Source of the DNA: Helicobacter burdigaliensis
Lineage (GTDB): Bacteria; Campylobacterota; Campylobacteria; Campylobacterales; Helicobacteraceae
Reading direction: 5' to 3'
Assembly: GCF_003670295.1 (NCBI RefSeq)
Contig: NZ_QXJG01000004.1
Coordinates: 1 to 64,000, forward strand
Length of the DNA: 64,000 bases
Every line of letters starts with the position of its first letter. Position 1 is the stretch's first letter. The notes below the pieces were generated by a model. It had not been told where the DNA came from and searched no databases. It saw only the letters and a program-made list of their open reading frames with translations. Positions 17,177-27,075 of this stretch are shown piece after piece. The position numbers and the translations under genes were made by a program.

Positions 17177-18244
17177 TTAAGGCATTGTGCCATTAAGTAG
17201 TCTTAAAATATCATTATAAAGTCCAAGTCCCATTAATCCAAGCAAAATAACCCAGCCTGCCATTGTAAGGCGATAGAGGGTGTTAATAGAAGGGATTTTT
17301 TTAGTAATCATCTCATAAAGAGTGAAAATAATATGCCCTCCATCTAATGCAGGAATAGGGAGTAAATTTAAAATTCCAAGATTAACAGAGATTAAAGCCA
17401 TAAAGGCAAGAAGAGTGATTATGCCAAGCTCACTTGCTTGTTTGGTAATAGATACGATAGAAACTACGCCCCCAACTTCGCTAATAGGCACAACCCCTGT
17501 AATTAGCTTCTCAATCCCTTTGACGATTAAATAACTTGCCTCTAATGTTTTTGAAAATGCTACACTAAAGCTTTCTGTGAAAGAATAAGAAACTACTCTA
17601 ACTTCGCCTTTTGCGATAATGCCAACAAGAGGACGTGAAATCTCTTCTCCAAAAATGTTTTTACTTTTTCCAATTTGGGGAGTGAGAGTTATTTCATATT
17701 CTTTATTGTTGCGTAAAATTACCAAGTTTAATTCTCCACTAGATTCTAAAATCTCTTTATTTAAGGCATTCCAAGTTTTAATGAGCTTGTTGTTTATCTC
17801 AATAATTTCATCATTAGGAGCTAATTTTGCAATTTGTGCAGGGGAGTTTGGAGAAATTTTGCCAATGGTGGGTGCGAGTTCTTTTTGCCCTGCAAGTGCG
17901 ATGATAATATAGCACAAAAATGCAAGTAAAATATTAAAAAATGATCCTGCAGCTAAAATCACTAGGCGTTTCCACGAAGCAATTCCATAAAGGCTATCTT
18001 TGTCGTAATTACGATTTTTGGGATCAAGATCGCTTTGTCCTTTAAGCTCTACAAAGCCACCAAGGGGAATAGGACGCAAGGAATACTCTGTATCTCCTAT
18101 TTGCTTTTTCCAAATTTTTTGCTTACCAAAACCTATGCTAAAAGCATTCACTCTAACGCCAAAAAGTCTAGCAGCTAGAAAATGTCCTAGCTCATGAAAA
18201 AATACTAAAAAGGATAAAACTAAAATTGAAGTAATAAAGCCCAT
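17177..18244 (-). CDS. rseP: Site-2 membrane zinc protease RseP
   Basis: An intramembrane metalloprotease of 355 residues. The zinc motif HELGH is at residues 17-21 in the first helix. A PDZ domain occupies about residues 115-190 (IGKISPNSPAQIAKLAPNDEI). The third zinc ligand is in LLPIPALDGGHI near residue 300. RseP clips anti-sigma factors or signal-peptide remnants within the membrane. Campylobacterota lack RpoE, so the substrate here is unknown. It follows pgsA by eight bases, in a membrane-biogenesis stretch. Confidence 0.93.
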   Translation of the reverse strand: MGFITSILVLSFLVFFHELGHFLAARLFGVRVNAFSIGFGKQKIWKKQIGDTEYSLRPIPLGGFVELKGQSDLDPKNRNYDKDSLYGIASWKRLVILAAGSFFNILLAFLCYIIIALAGQKELAPTIGKISPNSPAQIAKLAPNDEIIEINNKLIKTWNALNKEILESSGELNLVILRNNKEYEITLTPQIGKSKNIFGEEISRPLVGIIAKGEVRVVSYSFTESFSVAFSKTLEASYLIVKGIEKLITGVVPISEVGGVVSIVSITKQASELGIITLLAFMALISVNLGILNLLPIPALDGGHIIFTLYEMITKKIPSINTLYRLTMAGWVILLGLMGLGLYNDILRLLNGTMP

Positions 18245-18252
18245 GTATAACC

Positions 18253-18798
18253 TTAACGCGATTTAGAATATAATTTTACATAATCATAGCCAGAATATAG
18301 GGTGATTGCCACGGCTAACCAAAGCACAAAGGGTGCAAAAGAATAATCCATAAGCAAAAATGCAATGGCTGTAATTTGCATACCTGTTTTATATTTTCCT
18401 AAGTTTGAAGCTGCTACTTTTATTCCTTTAGAAGCGGCAACCACTCTTAAGCCTGTAATGAAAAATTCTCTACTTAAAATTAAAAATACAGCCCAAGCAT
18501 CTGCTCTATCCCATACTAAAAGCCCAATGAATGCACTTAGCATTAAAAGTTTATCTGCTAAAGGATCAAAAATTTCACCAAATACGCTCATTCCACCAAA
18601 GTTTCTTGCAATAAATCCATCAAAAAAGTCTGTTGCACTTGCAACACAAAAGATAAGCGTTGCAAAATAGTTAATCCAAGTGGGGTGGATAGGGGGAGGG
18701 AGCAAAAAACTCCCATATAAAATAATACATAAAAGCAAAAATGCCAAAAAGATTCTTAAAATTGTCAATACATTAGGTAAATTCTTTAATTCTAGCAT
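18253..18798 (-). CDS. pgsA: CDP-diacylglycerol-glycerol-3-phosphate 3-phosphatidyltransferase
   Basis: Makes phosphatidylglycerol phosphate, the committed step to PG and cardiolipin, in the inner membrane. The 181-residue protein carries the CDP-alcohol phosphotransferase signature from DFFDGFIARNFGG to FGEIFDPLADK (residues about 63-90), with the DG..AR...G...D...D residues intact. There are about four membrane helices. It starts on the base right after the stop of the FabL-like gene and is followed by rseP after eight bases. Confidence 0.95.
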   Translation of the reverse strand: MLELKNLPNVLTILRIFLAFLLLCIILYGSFLLPPPIHPTWINYFATLIFCVASATDFFDGFIARNFGGMSVFGEIFDPLADKLLMLSAFIGLLVWDRADAWAVFLILSREFFITGLRVVAASKGIKVAASNLGKYKTGMQITAIAFLLMDYSFAPFVLWLAVAITLYSGYDYVKLYSKSR

Positions 18799-19581
18799 TT
18801 ACTTAAAGCTTGTTCCTCCATCAATTACGATTGTTTGTCCTGTAAGCCACGCACTTGAATTGTTATCGCATAAGAATAAACAAGCACCCGCAATATCTTT
18901 TGGATCTCCCATGCGGTTAAGAGGGCTTTGTTCTTGCACGGCAGCTTTGATTTGCTCATAATCTGGGAATGCTTTTAGTGCATCCGTATCAATAGGTCCT
19001 CCACTTACAGCATTTACACGGATATTAAACTCTCCTAGCTCCATTGCAGCATATTTTACCATTGTTTCTACCGCATTTTTGGAGTTACCATGCCCTGCAT
19101 AGTTTGGCATATAGACTAAATTTCCTGTGGAGCTTAGAGAAATAATACTACCTCCACCTACTTTTTGCATTCTTTTTGCGGCTTCTTGCGCACCTACTAC
19201 GAAAGCTAGAACGGTTGCTGTGTAGATATTGTTTAATCCTTTAGGCTTAAGACGCATAAAAGGAGCAAACCCACCTACAACACTTTTGCCATAGATAATT
19301 GCATTGCTAATAAAAAAATCCACCCTTGAAAAATCTTCATCAATTTTTAAAAATAAATCTTTATAGGTTTCTGGTTCTAGCACATTTAGTGGGTAGGCTT
19401 TAGCTTTGATATTAAATTTTGCTTCTACATCTGTGATGATTTTTTGTGCTTCTTCTTCGTTTTTGTTGTATGTAAAAGCAATATTTGCCCCATTTTCAGC
19501 AAAGCGGTAGAGAATCGCTTTGCCTATACCTCGTGTTGCTCCGCTTATTACAAGTGTTTTTCCTTTGATAGTTTCTAACAT
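18799..19581 (-). CDS. FabL-like enoyl-ACP reductase (short-chain dehydrogenase)
   Basis: A 260-residue NAD(P)H-dependent reductase. The cofactor loop is SGATRGIG at residues 13-20. The active-site Tyr161 and Lys168 are spaced Y-x6-K, as in enoyl-ACP reductases, not Y-x3-K as in ordinary SDRs. NYAGHGNSK and [15 protein letters not shown] closely resemble segments I recall from Bacillus FabL (NYTTVGVSK and an equivalent GG..DTDALKHFP). A role in the last step of fatty-acid elongation is therefore likely, and the next gene, pgsA, uses its products. The H. pylori counterpart at this place is often labelled a hydroxysteroid dehydrogenase, which the motif argues against. It overlaps dapA by seven bases. 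Confidence 0.8.
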   Translation of the reverse strand: MLETIKGKTLVISGATRGIGKAILYRFAENGANIAFTYNKNEEEAQKIITDVEAKFNIKAKAYPLNVLEPETYKDLFLKIDEDFSRVDFFISNAIIYGKSVVGGFAPFMRLKPKGLNNIYTATVLAFVVGAQEAAKRMQKVGGGSIISLSSTGNLVYMPNYAGHGNSKNAVETMVKYAAMELGEFNIRVNAVSGGPIDTDALKAFPDYEQIKAAVQEQSPLNRMGDPKDIAGACLFLCDNNSSAWLTGQTIVIDGGTSFK

Positions 19582-20492
19582 TTTTTCACCTCATACTTTG
19601 TTAAGATATTTTCTAAATAACGCATACTCTCTGCACTAGGAGGCACAAGAGGTAAGCGATATTCTAGTGTTTGCAATAATCCGCATAAATACATAGCTGC
19701 TTTTATGGGAATAGGGTTGCTTTCAATAAAAAGTGCTTTATTGATTAAATAAAGTTCATTGCTGATTTCTTGAGATTTTTTGTAATTATTCTCTTTTAAA
19801 ATCGCATGTGTAAGCTGTGCAATTTTATCAGGAAGTAGATTGGAAGTAACTGAAATCACCCCCATTCCTCCACAGCATAAAATAGGATAATTAATCGCAT
19901 CATCACCACTTAAAATGGCTAAATTTTTTTCTTGCGTATTTAAATCAATGATTTTTTCAATATTTCCACTCGCTTCCTTAACTCCATAAATATTTTTAAC
20001 TTCTCTAAAGAGTTTTAAGATTGTAGCAGTTTCTAAGCTGACGCCGGTGCGTGATGGGACATTATAAAGCATTAGGGGAATCTCAATGGATTCTGCAATG
20101 GTTTTATAGTGTTGAAATAATCCCTCTTGTGTAGGTTTGTTATAATAAGGAGTAACGCATAAAATCGCATCTGCTCCATACTTTTGTGCAAATTTAGCAA
20201 GCTCTATTGCTTCACTTGTGGAGTTGCTTCCAGCACCTGCTAAAACTTTAACATCCTTGCCTTTTTCTTTGTTTTTTTTGCATACGCTTAAAGCTACTTC
20301 AATACATTCTTTATGCTCATCATGGCTTAGAGTTGCAGATTCTCCAGTTGTCCCAACAGGCACGATAGCATCTATGCCATTATCAATTTGTCTTTGGATT
20401 AAAGATTCATAAGTTGCTAAATCTAATTTTCCATTTTTAAAGGGAGTAACAAGGGCTGTCATTGCCCCTATAACTTCGTTTGTTAATTGCAT
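19575..20492 (-). CDS. dapA: 4-hydroxy-tetrahydrodipicolinate synthase
   Basis: Condenses pyruvate with aspartate semialdehyde in lysine and diaminopimelate synthesis. The 305-residue TIM-barrel protein has [13 protein letters not shown] at its start, [23 protein letters not shown], the proton-relay Tyr in YNVPSRTGV and the Schiff-base Lys in GVKEASGN. It sits seven bases after an M16 protease gene in the order pyrD-protease-dapA-SDR-pgsA, which I recall from H. pylori and Campylobacter. Confidence 0.96.
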   Translation of the reverse strand: MQLTNEVIGAMTALVTPFKNGKLDLATYESLIQRQIDNGIDAIVPVGTTGESATLSHDEHKECIEVALSVCKKNKEKGKDVKVLAGAGSNSTSEAIELAKFAQKYGADAILCVTPYYNKPTQEGLFQHYKTIAESIEIPLMLYNVPSRTGVSLETATILKLFREVKNIYGVKEASGNIEKIIDLNTQEKNLAILSGDDAINYPILCCGGMGVISVTSNLLPDKIAQLTHAILKENNYKKSQEISNELYLINKALFIESNPIPIKAAMYLCGLLQTLEYRLPLVPPSAESMRYLENILTKYEVKKC

Positions 20493-20499
20493 ATTATCC

Positions 20500-21825
20500 T
20501 CACTTTTGCAAAGTTAGAAGGGAGGCTTGTTGTAAGTTAAAATATTTTTTTGCCACCCTAATAATATCTTCTAGACTTAAAGCTTCAAAGTTTTTTTCAA
20601 AATTTAATAAGACTTCTAAATCTCCTCTTGCAGCATAGCTACCAAAGAGATTGGCTACACTACTAGAGCTTTCAAGTTCGTTTAAGAAGCTTGCCTTCAT
20701 ATTTACTTTGACTTTGTCTAGTTGTTTTTGGGAGATTCCACCTTCTTTAATTTGTTCAATTTGTGCTAATAATTCTTTTTCAAGTTTTTGAAGATTTACT
20801 CCAGTGTTTGCCAAAGCCATAAAAATAAACATACCCTCATCCATTAAATCCATATTGTAAGCATACACTTCAGCAGCAAGACGTTTTTTATCCACAAGCT
20901 CACTTACAAGTTTTGCACTTCTTCCGCCACTTAGGATTTCACTTAAGGCACTAAGAGCAATTTGATCTTTATGATTAAAAGGAGGAATTTTAAAACCTAA
21001 TGCTAAAATTTCTACTTCTGTGCTTTTGTGGATGGCACTACGTCTTAAACCATCTTGCAAGGGTTCTTTTGTATAAACTTGTGGAATCTCTTCTTGTGTA
21101 TTTTTGATATTTTCAAAATTTTTCTTAATTGCTTTAAGTGTTTCTTTTTCATCTACATCGCCTGCAACGACAATGATTGCATTTTTGGGTTGATAGTAGG
21201 TTTTATGAAATTCTTTAATCTCTTCTATCTTCCAGTTTCTAATATCATCCATAAAACCAATAGGAGTCCAATGATAAGGGTGATATACATAAGCTGTATT
21301 AAAAAGCCTAAAATATAAATACCCCATAGGATTATTATCTGTTCTCCAAAGTCTTTCTTCTGCTACGACATTGCGTTCAGGCTGGAACTCTTCATCTTTT
21401 AAGCTTAAATTTTGCATAAGCTCTGAAAAAAGCTCTAAAGATTTTTCTAAATTTTGTGTGCTTGATTTAATATAATAATGCGTATAATCAAATCCTGTGG
21501 ATGCGTTTGTAGCACCCCCAAAACCTTTGACGATTTTATCAAATTCCCCTGCTTTTAGATTCTTGCTAGATTTAAAATTTAAATGCTCTAGCATATGGGC
21601 TATCCCACTTTTTCCCATGCTTTCATTGCGACTTCCTACTTTATAAAAAATATCTGTAGTAATCACATTGCTTTTGTTTTTAAGAGGGATAATAATCACT
21701 TCTAAACCATTTTTTAAAACACTTTTATAATGTTTGGGTAAAGAAGATTGAAAAGTTGTAACTTGCGCCATTGAAACTCCTACAAACAATGTAAATAAAC
21801 TCAAAAATTTTATAATCAAACTCAT
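20500..21825 (-). CDS. M16-family zinc protease, secreted
   Basis: A 441-residue pitrilysin-type peptidase with a signal peptide (hydrophobic stretch to about residue 20, GVSMAQ). The inverted zinc motif HMLEH places His77, Glu80 and His81, and the third ligand is the Glu in [10 protein letters not shown] near residue 155. It is a single M16 unit of PqqL/processing-peptidase type whose second half is non-catalytic. The likely location is the periplasm. The biological substrate is unknown; old PqqE names for the H. pylori homologue are not supported by the motif. It overlaps pyrD by four bases. Confidence 0.9.
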   Translation of the reverse strand: MSLIIKFLSLFTLFVGVSMAQVTTFQSSLPKHYKSVLKNGLEVIIIPLKNKSNVITTDIFYKVGSRNESMGKSGIAHMLEHLNFKSSKNLKAGEFDKIVKGFGGATNASTGFDYTHYYIKSSTQNLEKSLELFSELMQNLSLKDEEFQPERNVVAEERLWRTDNNPMGYLYFRLFNTAYVYHPYHWTPIGFMDDIRNWKIEEIKEFHKTYYQPKNAIIVVAGDVDEKETLKAIKKNFENIKNTQEEIPQVYTKEPLQDGLRRSAIHKSTEVEILALGFKIPPFNHKDQIALSALSEILSGGRSAKLVSELVDKKRLAAEVYAYNMDLMDEGMFIFMALANTGVNLQKLEKELLAQIEQIKEGGISQKQLDKVKVNMKASFLNELESSSSVANLFGSYAARGDLEVLLNFEKNFEALSLEDIIRVAKKYFNLQQASLLTLQK

Positions 21826-22877
21826 AATTTTGCACCTACTGCTAAGCTTATATTATTAAAACCATCTTGTTGCAACAAACTAAGTAAATCTTGTTGCATT
21901 TTTTTGACTACAAAAGGACCTTCATAGATAAAAGCTGTATAAATTTGCACCAAAGAAGCTCCGTATAAAATCCGCTCATACGCATCTTTTGCACTAGCAA
22001 TACCCCCTACACTGATGAGAGTAGCTTTCTTTTTTAGTATTTTACCTAATTCTTTTGTAATTTCTAAACTTTTTGCCTTTAAAACAGCTCCGCTCAATCC
22101 CCCCATTTCTTTTGGGTTTGGCACAAGGGAGTAGTCTAGGGTTGTGTTGGTAGCAATAATACCTTTTGCACCCTTGCTTATTGCTTCATTAGATAATTCT
22201 AAAATATCTTGCATAGCTAAATCTGGAGCAAGCTTCAAATAAATAGGCTTTTTATAAACCTTGCAAAGTTCTAATAGCAACTCTTTTATAAAGCTTTTGT
22301 TTTGTAAAGCTCTTAAGTTTGGGGTGTTAGGCGAAGAAATATTAATGCTTAAATAATCACTCAAAGTTGCAAAATCTTTAGCAAGTTTTATATAGTCTTC
22401 TAAGGCTTTTTCATCAGGAGTTGTTTTATTTTTGCCAATGTTAATTCCTAAGGGAATGGAGAAAGGATAGAGCTTTTGTATTCTTTTAGAGATGGCTAAA
22501 GAGCCCTCATTATTAAAGCCCATAGCATTTTGTATGCTTTCTTCTTTGATATGCCGCCACACTCTTGGTTTTGGATTCCCATTTTGTGGTTGTGGCGTAA
22601 CCGCACCCAGCTCTAAATGCGAGAAGCCTAAAGCGCAAAGGGGTCTTATCATCGTAGCATTTTTATCAAAGCCTGCTGCAAGTCCAATCGGATTATAAAA
22701 ATGCATTCCGTCAATGTTTTGTGCTAAAGCATTATTTTCTACCTCTGTTTTTTGGGATAAATAAGACAAAATAGGAGGAAAAAAATCAGCAATTTGGCAC
22801 ATTGCATTTGCTAGTGCATGAGCTTTTTCACAATCTAGCTTAAAAATATAAGGGCGTATAGATTTGTAATAAGACAT
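21822..22877 (-). CDS. pyrD: Dihydroorotate dehydrogenase (quinone), class 2
   Basis: Oxidises dihydroorotate to orotate in pyrimidine synthesis and passes electrons to the quinone pool. The 351-residue protein has a class 2 N-terminal helical segment (residues 1-40) before the barrel. NPIGLAAGFDKN, the FMN/substrate loop with catalytic Ser in SINISSPNTPNLRALQ, KLAPDL, ATNTT and GLSGAVL, and GGIASAKDAYERI follow. It is the first gene of the pyrD-protease-dapA-fabL-pgsA-rseP-yggS run. The 185 bases upstream, up to nusB, probably carry its promoter. Confidence 0.95.
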   Translation of the reverse strand: MSYYKSIRPYIFKLDCEKAHALANAMCQIADFFPPILSYLSQKTEVENNALAQNIDGMHFYNPIGLAAGFDKNATMIRPLCALGFSHLELGAVTPQPQNGNPKPRVWRHIKEESIQNAMGFNNEGSLAISKRIQKLYPFSIPLGINIGKNKTTPDEKALEDYIKLAKDFATLSDYLSINISSPNTPNLRALQNKSFIKELLLELCKVYKKPIYLKLAPDLAMQDILELSNEAISKGAKGIIATNTTLDYSLVPNPKEMGGLSGAVLKAKSLEITKELGKILKKKATLISVGGIASAKDAYERILYGASLVQIYTAFIYEGPFVVKKMQQDLLSLLQQDGFNNISLAVGAKL

Positions 22878-23062
22878 TTATACCTCTTTAGACACAATAA
22901 TTGCTTAAATTGTAGCATTTTTTATTTAATATTGCATAAAGCTTTTTTATATTTTTTAAAATGTAAAAAAACTCTATGCTATTTTGGTGGCTTTTAGAGT
23001 TTTATTATTTTAAGTTTGTATGCTATATAAATGCAATTTTGCCACTTTGAATAAATAGAAAA

Positions 23063-23479
23063 TTAATTTTCTAAAGGAGTATTAATGTTTTTGGCTATGC
23101 CATCTAAGACACCATTGATAAACTTTTTAGAGTTTTCAGTGCCAAAATTTTTAGCTATTTCAATAGCTTCATTAATCACAATGGCTCTATCTTGTTTAGC
23201 ATAGACAATCTCATAAGCTCCAAGCCGTAAAATCGCCCTTTCCATATCGCCAATTTTTGTAAAATCCCAGCTTTTTAATTGTTGTGCTATTTTTGTATCT
23301 AGGGATTCTAGATTTTCAATAACTCCCATGAAAAGCCCTCTAGCAAATTCCTTTTGGGCATTTTTGATTTTTTGTTCTTCTAAAATCTCATCAAAAAATT
23401 TTCCTATTTCTTCATTTCCGCTTCCATAAGCGTATAAAAGCTGGACTACCGCTTCTCTAGCTTGAGTTCTTGTTGCCAT
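23063..23479 (-). CDS. nusB: Transcription antitermination factor NusB
   Basis: An all-helical RNA-binding protein of 138 residues that acts with S10 on boxA RNA in rRNA antitermination. Conserved segments are REAVVQLLYAYGSGN at the N-terminus, LKSWDFTKIGDMERAILRLGAYEI and NEAIEIAKNFGTENSKKFINGVLDGI. It is the last gene of the operon, one base after ribH, matching the HP0001-HP0004 cluster of H. pylori. A 16-base palindrome, AGAAAATTAATTTTCT (23057-23072), overlaps its stop and may help to end the transcript. Confidence 0.95.
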   Translation of the reverse strand: MATRTQAREAVVQLLYAYGSGNEEIGKFFDEILEEQKIKNAQKEFARGLFMGVIENLESLDTKIAQQLKSWDFTKIGDMERAILRLGAYEIVYAKQDRAIVINEAIEIAKNFGTENSKKFINGVLDGIAKNINTPLEN

Positions 23480-23950
23480 TTATGCTCCAATTTTACGATA
23501 AAGATTCACAAGCTCAATAAGCCCACTCATTGCTTCAAAGCCTTTATTTCCTGCTTTTGTTCCTGCACGCTCAATGGCTTGTTCTATGCTATCTGTTGTT
23601 AAAACGCCAAAAGTAACCGCAGCTCCATAGCGGATAGTAACATTTGCAATTCCTTTGGTAGCTTCTGCACTTACATAATCAAAATGAGGGGTAGAGCCTC
23701 TAATAATAGCACCCAAACAACAAACACCATCATAATTGCCTTGTGCTAAGACTTTTTCTAGCACAAATGGAATCTCAAATGCTCCTGGCACTAAAATGTG
23801 AGAGAGATTTTCCTCTTCTCCACCATGACGCAAAAAGCAATCCCTTGCACCTTCTACTAAACGATCTGTGATTAAGTGGTTAAAACGACTTGAAATAATA
23901 GCGATTTTCTCATCGCCTAGTAATGATAAATGTCCTTCTATAATCTGCAT
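23480..23950 (-). CDS. ribH: 6,7-dimethyl-8-ribityllumazine synthase
   Basis: Penultimate riboflavin enzyme, 156 residues, assembling as a 60-subunit shell or pentamer. Substrate-site segments are [27 protein letters not shown] and [22 protein letters not shown] (with the catalytic His), followed by [27 protein letters not shown]. It lies between kdsA (three bases) and nusB (no gap), as in other Campylobacterota. Confidence 0.96.
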   Translation of the reverse strand: MQIIEGHLSLLGDEKIAIISSRFNHLITDRLVEGARDCFLRHGGEEENLSHILVPGAFEIPFVLEKVLAQGNYDGVCCLGAIIRGSTPHFDYVSAEATKGIANVTIRYGAAVTFGVLTTDSIEQAIERAGTKAGNKGFEAMSGLIELVNLYRKIGA

Positions 23951-23953
23951 AAT

Positions 23954-24754
23954 TTATCCTTTAATAATATGATTGATTTCTAAAATTTGCGAAAGTAAGT
24001 TTTCTAGCTCTTTTGGAGTTAGCATATTAGGGCCATCGCTTAGTGCGTTTTTAGGATTTGTATGCACTTCGCTAAATAATCCATCAATCCCAACAGCACT
24101 CGCTGCTCTTGCTAAAAGGGGTGCAAATCTAGCATCTCCTCCGCTTTTGCCTTTTGCACCTCCTGGCATTTGCACTGCATGTGTAGCATCAAAAATCACA
24201 GGAGCAAATTCTCGCATAATCGCTAAAGATCGCATATCTACAACTAAATTTCCATAGCCAAAAGTGCTTCCACGCTCACTTAGATAAATTCCATATTTTA
24301 GCGATTCTTTGAAAGTTGCTTTTTCTCCACCTCTTGTTTTGATGGCTTTTAGCACGGAATATTGCATATCAAGAGGATTCATAAATTGCCCCTTTTTGAT
24401 ATTTAGTTTGCAATCACTCTTTGCAGCTTCTACGATTAAATCTGTTTGGCGACAAAGAAAAGCGGGGATTTGCAACACATCTACAACCTTAGCTACTTCT
24501 TTAACTTGTGAGGTTTCATGAATGTCTGTTAAGAGTTTATAGCCAAATTTTTGTTTTATTTTTGCTAGGCTTTCTAAGCCTTTCTCTAAGCCTGGCCCAC
24601 GATAGGATTCCAAGCTTGTGCGGTTTGCTTTATCAAAACTTGCTTTAAAATAAAAATCCACTTCTTTATTTTGGTTAATAGGCTTTAATGCCTCTGCAAT
24701 TTCTTCTAAAATTTCATCATTTTCAATAACACAAGGTCCTGCTATTATAATCAT
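23954..24754 (-). CDS. kdsA: 3-deoxy-D-manno-octulosonate 8-phosphate synthase
   Basis: Condenses PEP with arabinose 5-phosphate to Kdo8P, needed for LPS inner core. The 266-residue barrel begins [12 protein letters not shown]. The Cys at residue 8 in GPC marks the metal-dependent class II enzyme; class I has Asn there. Further motifs are [20 protein letters not shown] and [12 protein letters not shown]. It is about ten residues shorter at the N-terminus than the H. pylori protein as I remember it, with no better upstream start. Neighbours are carbonic anhydrase and ribH, with gaps of three bases. Confidence 0.96.
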   Translation of the reverse strand: MIIIAGPCVIENDEILEEIAEALKPINQNKEVDFYFKASFDKANRTSLESYRGPGLEKGLESLAKIKQKFGYKLLTDIHETSQVKEVAKVVDVLQIPAFLCRQTDLIVEAAKSDCKLNIKKGQFMNPLDMQYSVLKAIKTRGGEKATFKESLKYGIYLSERGSTFGYGNLVVDMRSLAIMREFAPVIFDATHAVQMPGGAKGKSGGDARFAPLLARAASAVGIDGLFSEVHTNPKNALSDGPNMLTPKELENLLSQILEINHIIKG

Positions 24755-24757
24755 AAA

Positions 24758-25393
24758 TTATCCTTTAATTAAATTAAATTCATGCTTTTTAAAATCATAA
24801 CTATATACTTCCCCGCTTTCAATAATATAGTGCCAACCATAAATATTAAGTGTGCGTGCTAGATATTTTTCTTTAACCTCTGGATAGGTAAATAAATTTG
24901 CAATTTGTCGTTCAATATTAAGCTGTTCTGTGAGGTAAGAACGCATTGTTTTAGTTTTTGGTTTGAGTGCTAAAACTTGTTCTTTGACTTTGTCTAAGAG
25001 TTTAAGCCAAGTCTTGACATTTGGCATCTTAGCAAAATGCTCTTCTTCATAAAGTGCTGCACAACCTCCACAATGAGAATGTCCGCAAATTATAATGTTT
25101 TCAACCTTTAGTTCTAAGAGTGCGTATTCAATGGCTGAAGTCGTCGCTAAAAACTCATCTGCCAAGCGGTAGGGAGGCACGATATTTGCTATATTTCTAA
25201 CTACAAAAAGCTCCCCTGGAAGCGTGTTTGTGATGAGGTTTGGCACCACACGAGAATCCGCACAACCCACAAAAAGAGTATGTGGATTTTGCCCTTCTTT
25301 TAAATTTTCAAAAAGGGTTTTATAGTTTTCAAAATCTTCTTCTTTGAATTTAATCGCACCTTCAAATAATAAATCAATAGAATTTTGTGCCAC
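24758..25393 (-). CDS. Beta-class carbonic anhydrase
   Basis: Interconverts CO2 and bicarbonate in the cytosol, 211 residues. Zinc ligands and dyad are visible as C44-x-D46-x-R48 in FVGCADSRVVPN and as His and Cys in CGHSHCGGC near residue 105. The order with kdsA, ribH and nusB matches H. pylori (HP0004). It supplies bicarbonate for carboxylation and helps pH control in a capnophilic gut organism. There is no signal peptide. Confidence 0.94.
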   Translation of the reverse strand: MAQNSIDLLFEGAIKFKEEDFENYKTLFENLKEGQNPHTLFVGCADSRVVPNLITNTLPGELFVVRNIANIVPPYRLADEFLATTSAIEYALLELKVENIIICGHSHCGGCAALYEEEHFAKMPNVKTWLKLLDKVKEQVLALKPKTKTMRSYLTEQLNIERQIANLFTYPEVKEKYLARTLNIYGWHYIIESGEVYSYDFKKHEFNLIKG

Positions 25394-25402
25394 TTATTTC
25401 CT

Positions 25403-26176
25403 TTAAGGTTTTAAATTTGTGATATTTCCTAATTTCTCTGAAACATCTTCGCCAATGCTATAAAGATAGAGCTCTACACGACGATTCTTTGCTTTTAAAT
25501 TTGGGATAGCATTGCTTACAACGGGGGAAAACTGACCTTCTCCTCCTCCACTAATTCTTTCTTTTGCGATTCCTTCTTTTTGCAAAAATTCTGCAATGTT
25601 GGTTCCTCTTGCGATGGAGAGTTCTAGATTGTCTTTAAATTGTGCGCCTATTTTCATAGGCGTATCGTCTGTATGCCCTATTGCTTTTATGAGAACTTCT
25701 TTTGGAAGTTTGTTAAGCTCAATACTTAAGCGCTTTAAAAAGGATATTCCACTGCTTTGTGTAAGAATCGCACTACCGCTTTCAAACAATAAAGAATCAG
25801 GTATGCGGATAATCACTCCTTTTTCGGATTCTTCTAGCTCCACAGAGGGACCTTTTGCAAGGCGGTTGATTTCATTGTAATCAGTGATTAAACTTGCAAA
25901 AATATTTACAACATTATCCATTTCAATATCGGTTTCAATAGGTGTTGCTTTCACGATAGAGGGAGGATTTATCTGTGTCATAGAACCTTTTTCTAATACA
26001 GATAAAGAACCTTCTAACGATCCGATAGCTTGTGCGATTCTTTCTTTATCAAAGCTTGCCATAGAAAGCAAAAGGATAAAAAAGGTAAGAATCAAAGTTA
26101 CCATATCTCCATAGGTTCCAAGCCAAAGAGGAACGCCATTTGGACAATCACAAGGCGGACATTTTTTCTCTGCCAT
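25403..26176 (-). CDS. MotB-like stator protein without an adjacent motA
   Basis: A 257-residue protein with one N-terminal membrane helix (about residues 18-42, GTYGDMVTLILTFFILLLSM) and a C-terminal OmpA peptidoglycan-binding domain. That domain includes SLLFESGSAILTQSSGISFL, GHTDDTP and NRRVELYLY. Asp24 at the start of the helix corresponds to the proton-binding Asp of MotB stators. A Cys-rich leader (KKCPPCDCPNG) precedes it. The helix differs from the usual Helicobacter MotB, which I recall as PYADFLSLLLALFIALWA. It is the first gene of the carbonic anhydrase-kdsA-ribH-nusB operon, and no MotA-type partner is in the window. It could power the flagellum, or another rotary or energised complex. 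Confidence 0.8.
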   Translation of the reverse strand: MAEKKCPPCDCPNGVPLWLGTYGDMVTLILTFFILLLSMASFDKERIAQAIGSLEGSLSVLEKGSMTQINPPSIVKATPIETDIEMDNVVNIFASLITDYNEINRLAKGPSVELEESEKGVIIRIPDSLLFESGSAILTQSSGISFLKRLSIELNKLPKEVLIKAIGHTDDTPMKIGAQFKDNLELSIARGTNIAEFLQKEGIAKERISGGGEGQFSPVVSNAIPNLKAKNRRVELYLYSIGEDVSEKLGNITNLKP

Positions 26177-26235
26177 TTTATCCCTTTTTGTTAAATTTTT
26201 AGAAAATTTATTTACTATTATAGCTTTTAATTAGT

Positions 26236-26241
26236 TATAAT
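26236..26241 (+). promoter_or_regulatory. -10 element upstream of dedA2
   Basis: A consensus TATAAT lies 40 bases before the TTG start of the DedA gene, in the divergent gap with the MotB-like gene. Confidence 0.45.
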
Positions 26242-26275
26242 AAAATTTAAAATCTAATATTTTTAGAGGGAATTT

Positions 26276-26878
26276 TTGAGTAGCATTATTGATTTTATTG
26301 TAAATTTAGTGAGCGATTTAGGTTATTTTGGTATTTTTTTTATGATGTTTTTAGAGAGCAGTTTTATTCCTTTTCCTAGTGAAGTGGTGATGATACCTGC
26401 AGGATATTTAGCACATAAGGGTGAAATGAATCTGTTTTGGGCTATTTTTAGTGGAGTGCTTGGATCGCTTGTTGGTGCATTGCTTAATTATTTTTTGGCG
26501 TTGTTTTTAGGGAGAGCATTTTTAATCCGTTATGGAAGATATTTCTTTTTCACAGAAGAAACCATGCAAAAAATGGAAACTTTTTTTAAAAAACATGGGC
26601 ATATCTCTACATTTAGTGGGCGTTTAGTGCCTGTTGTAAGACAATATATTTCTTTACCTGCTGGGATTGCTAAGATGAATCTCTCACTTTTTTGCTTTTA
26701 TACAACTTTAGGGGCTGGAATTTGGGTGGTTATTTTAGCAATTCTAGGGTATTTTTTAGGGCAAAATGAAGAGTTGATTAAAGAATATTTGCATTTAATT
26801 ACTTTGGGCTTATTAGTGTGTATTGCTATTTTGGTGGGATTTTATATCTTGTGGAAAAGACATACTAAGACACTCTAA
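26276..26878 (+). CDS. DedA-family membrane protein, second copy
   Basis: A 200-residue inner-membrane protein of the DedA/SNARE-associated family. The start is TTG at 26276 after AGAGGG. It shows the full family pattern: [22 protein letters not shown] near residue 26, with conserved Glu and Pro, and the motif [22 protein letters not shown] near residue 118, with two essential Arg. C-terminal helices end at KRH. It probably moves undecaprenyl phosphate or phospholipid across the inner membrane. It is a single gene, and its stop overlaps a short AAGC/GCTTTTTT hairpin that may terminate it. Confidence 0.88.
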   Translation: MSSIIDFIVNLVSDLGYFGIFFMMFLESSFIPFPSEVVMIPAGYLAHKGEMNLFWAIFSGVLGSLVGALLNYFLALFLGRAFLIRYGRYFFFTEETMQKMETFFKKHGHISTFSGRLVPVVRQYISLPAGIAKMNLSLFCFYTTLGAGIWVVILAILGYFLGQNEELIKEYLHLITLGLLVCIAILVGFYILWKRHTKTL

Positions 26879-27075
26879 GCAAAGCTTTTTTAATTTTAAG
26901 AAGGTTTGAAAGCTAAAAATATACAAAAGGGTAAAAAGGTTACATTTTAAAGATTTATTTAAAAGTATGTGTTGTGTGGCTTTGTGGTTAAATTAAGGGA
27001 AAATTCTAGGTGCTATATGGGGCTATTTTCTAGAAATTGTGTTATATTTTAATGAATCATATTTAAGGAAATAAA

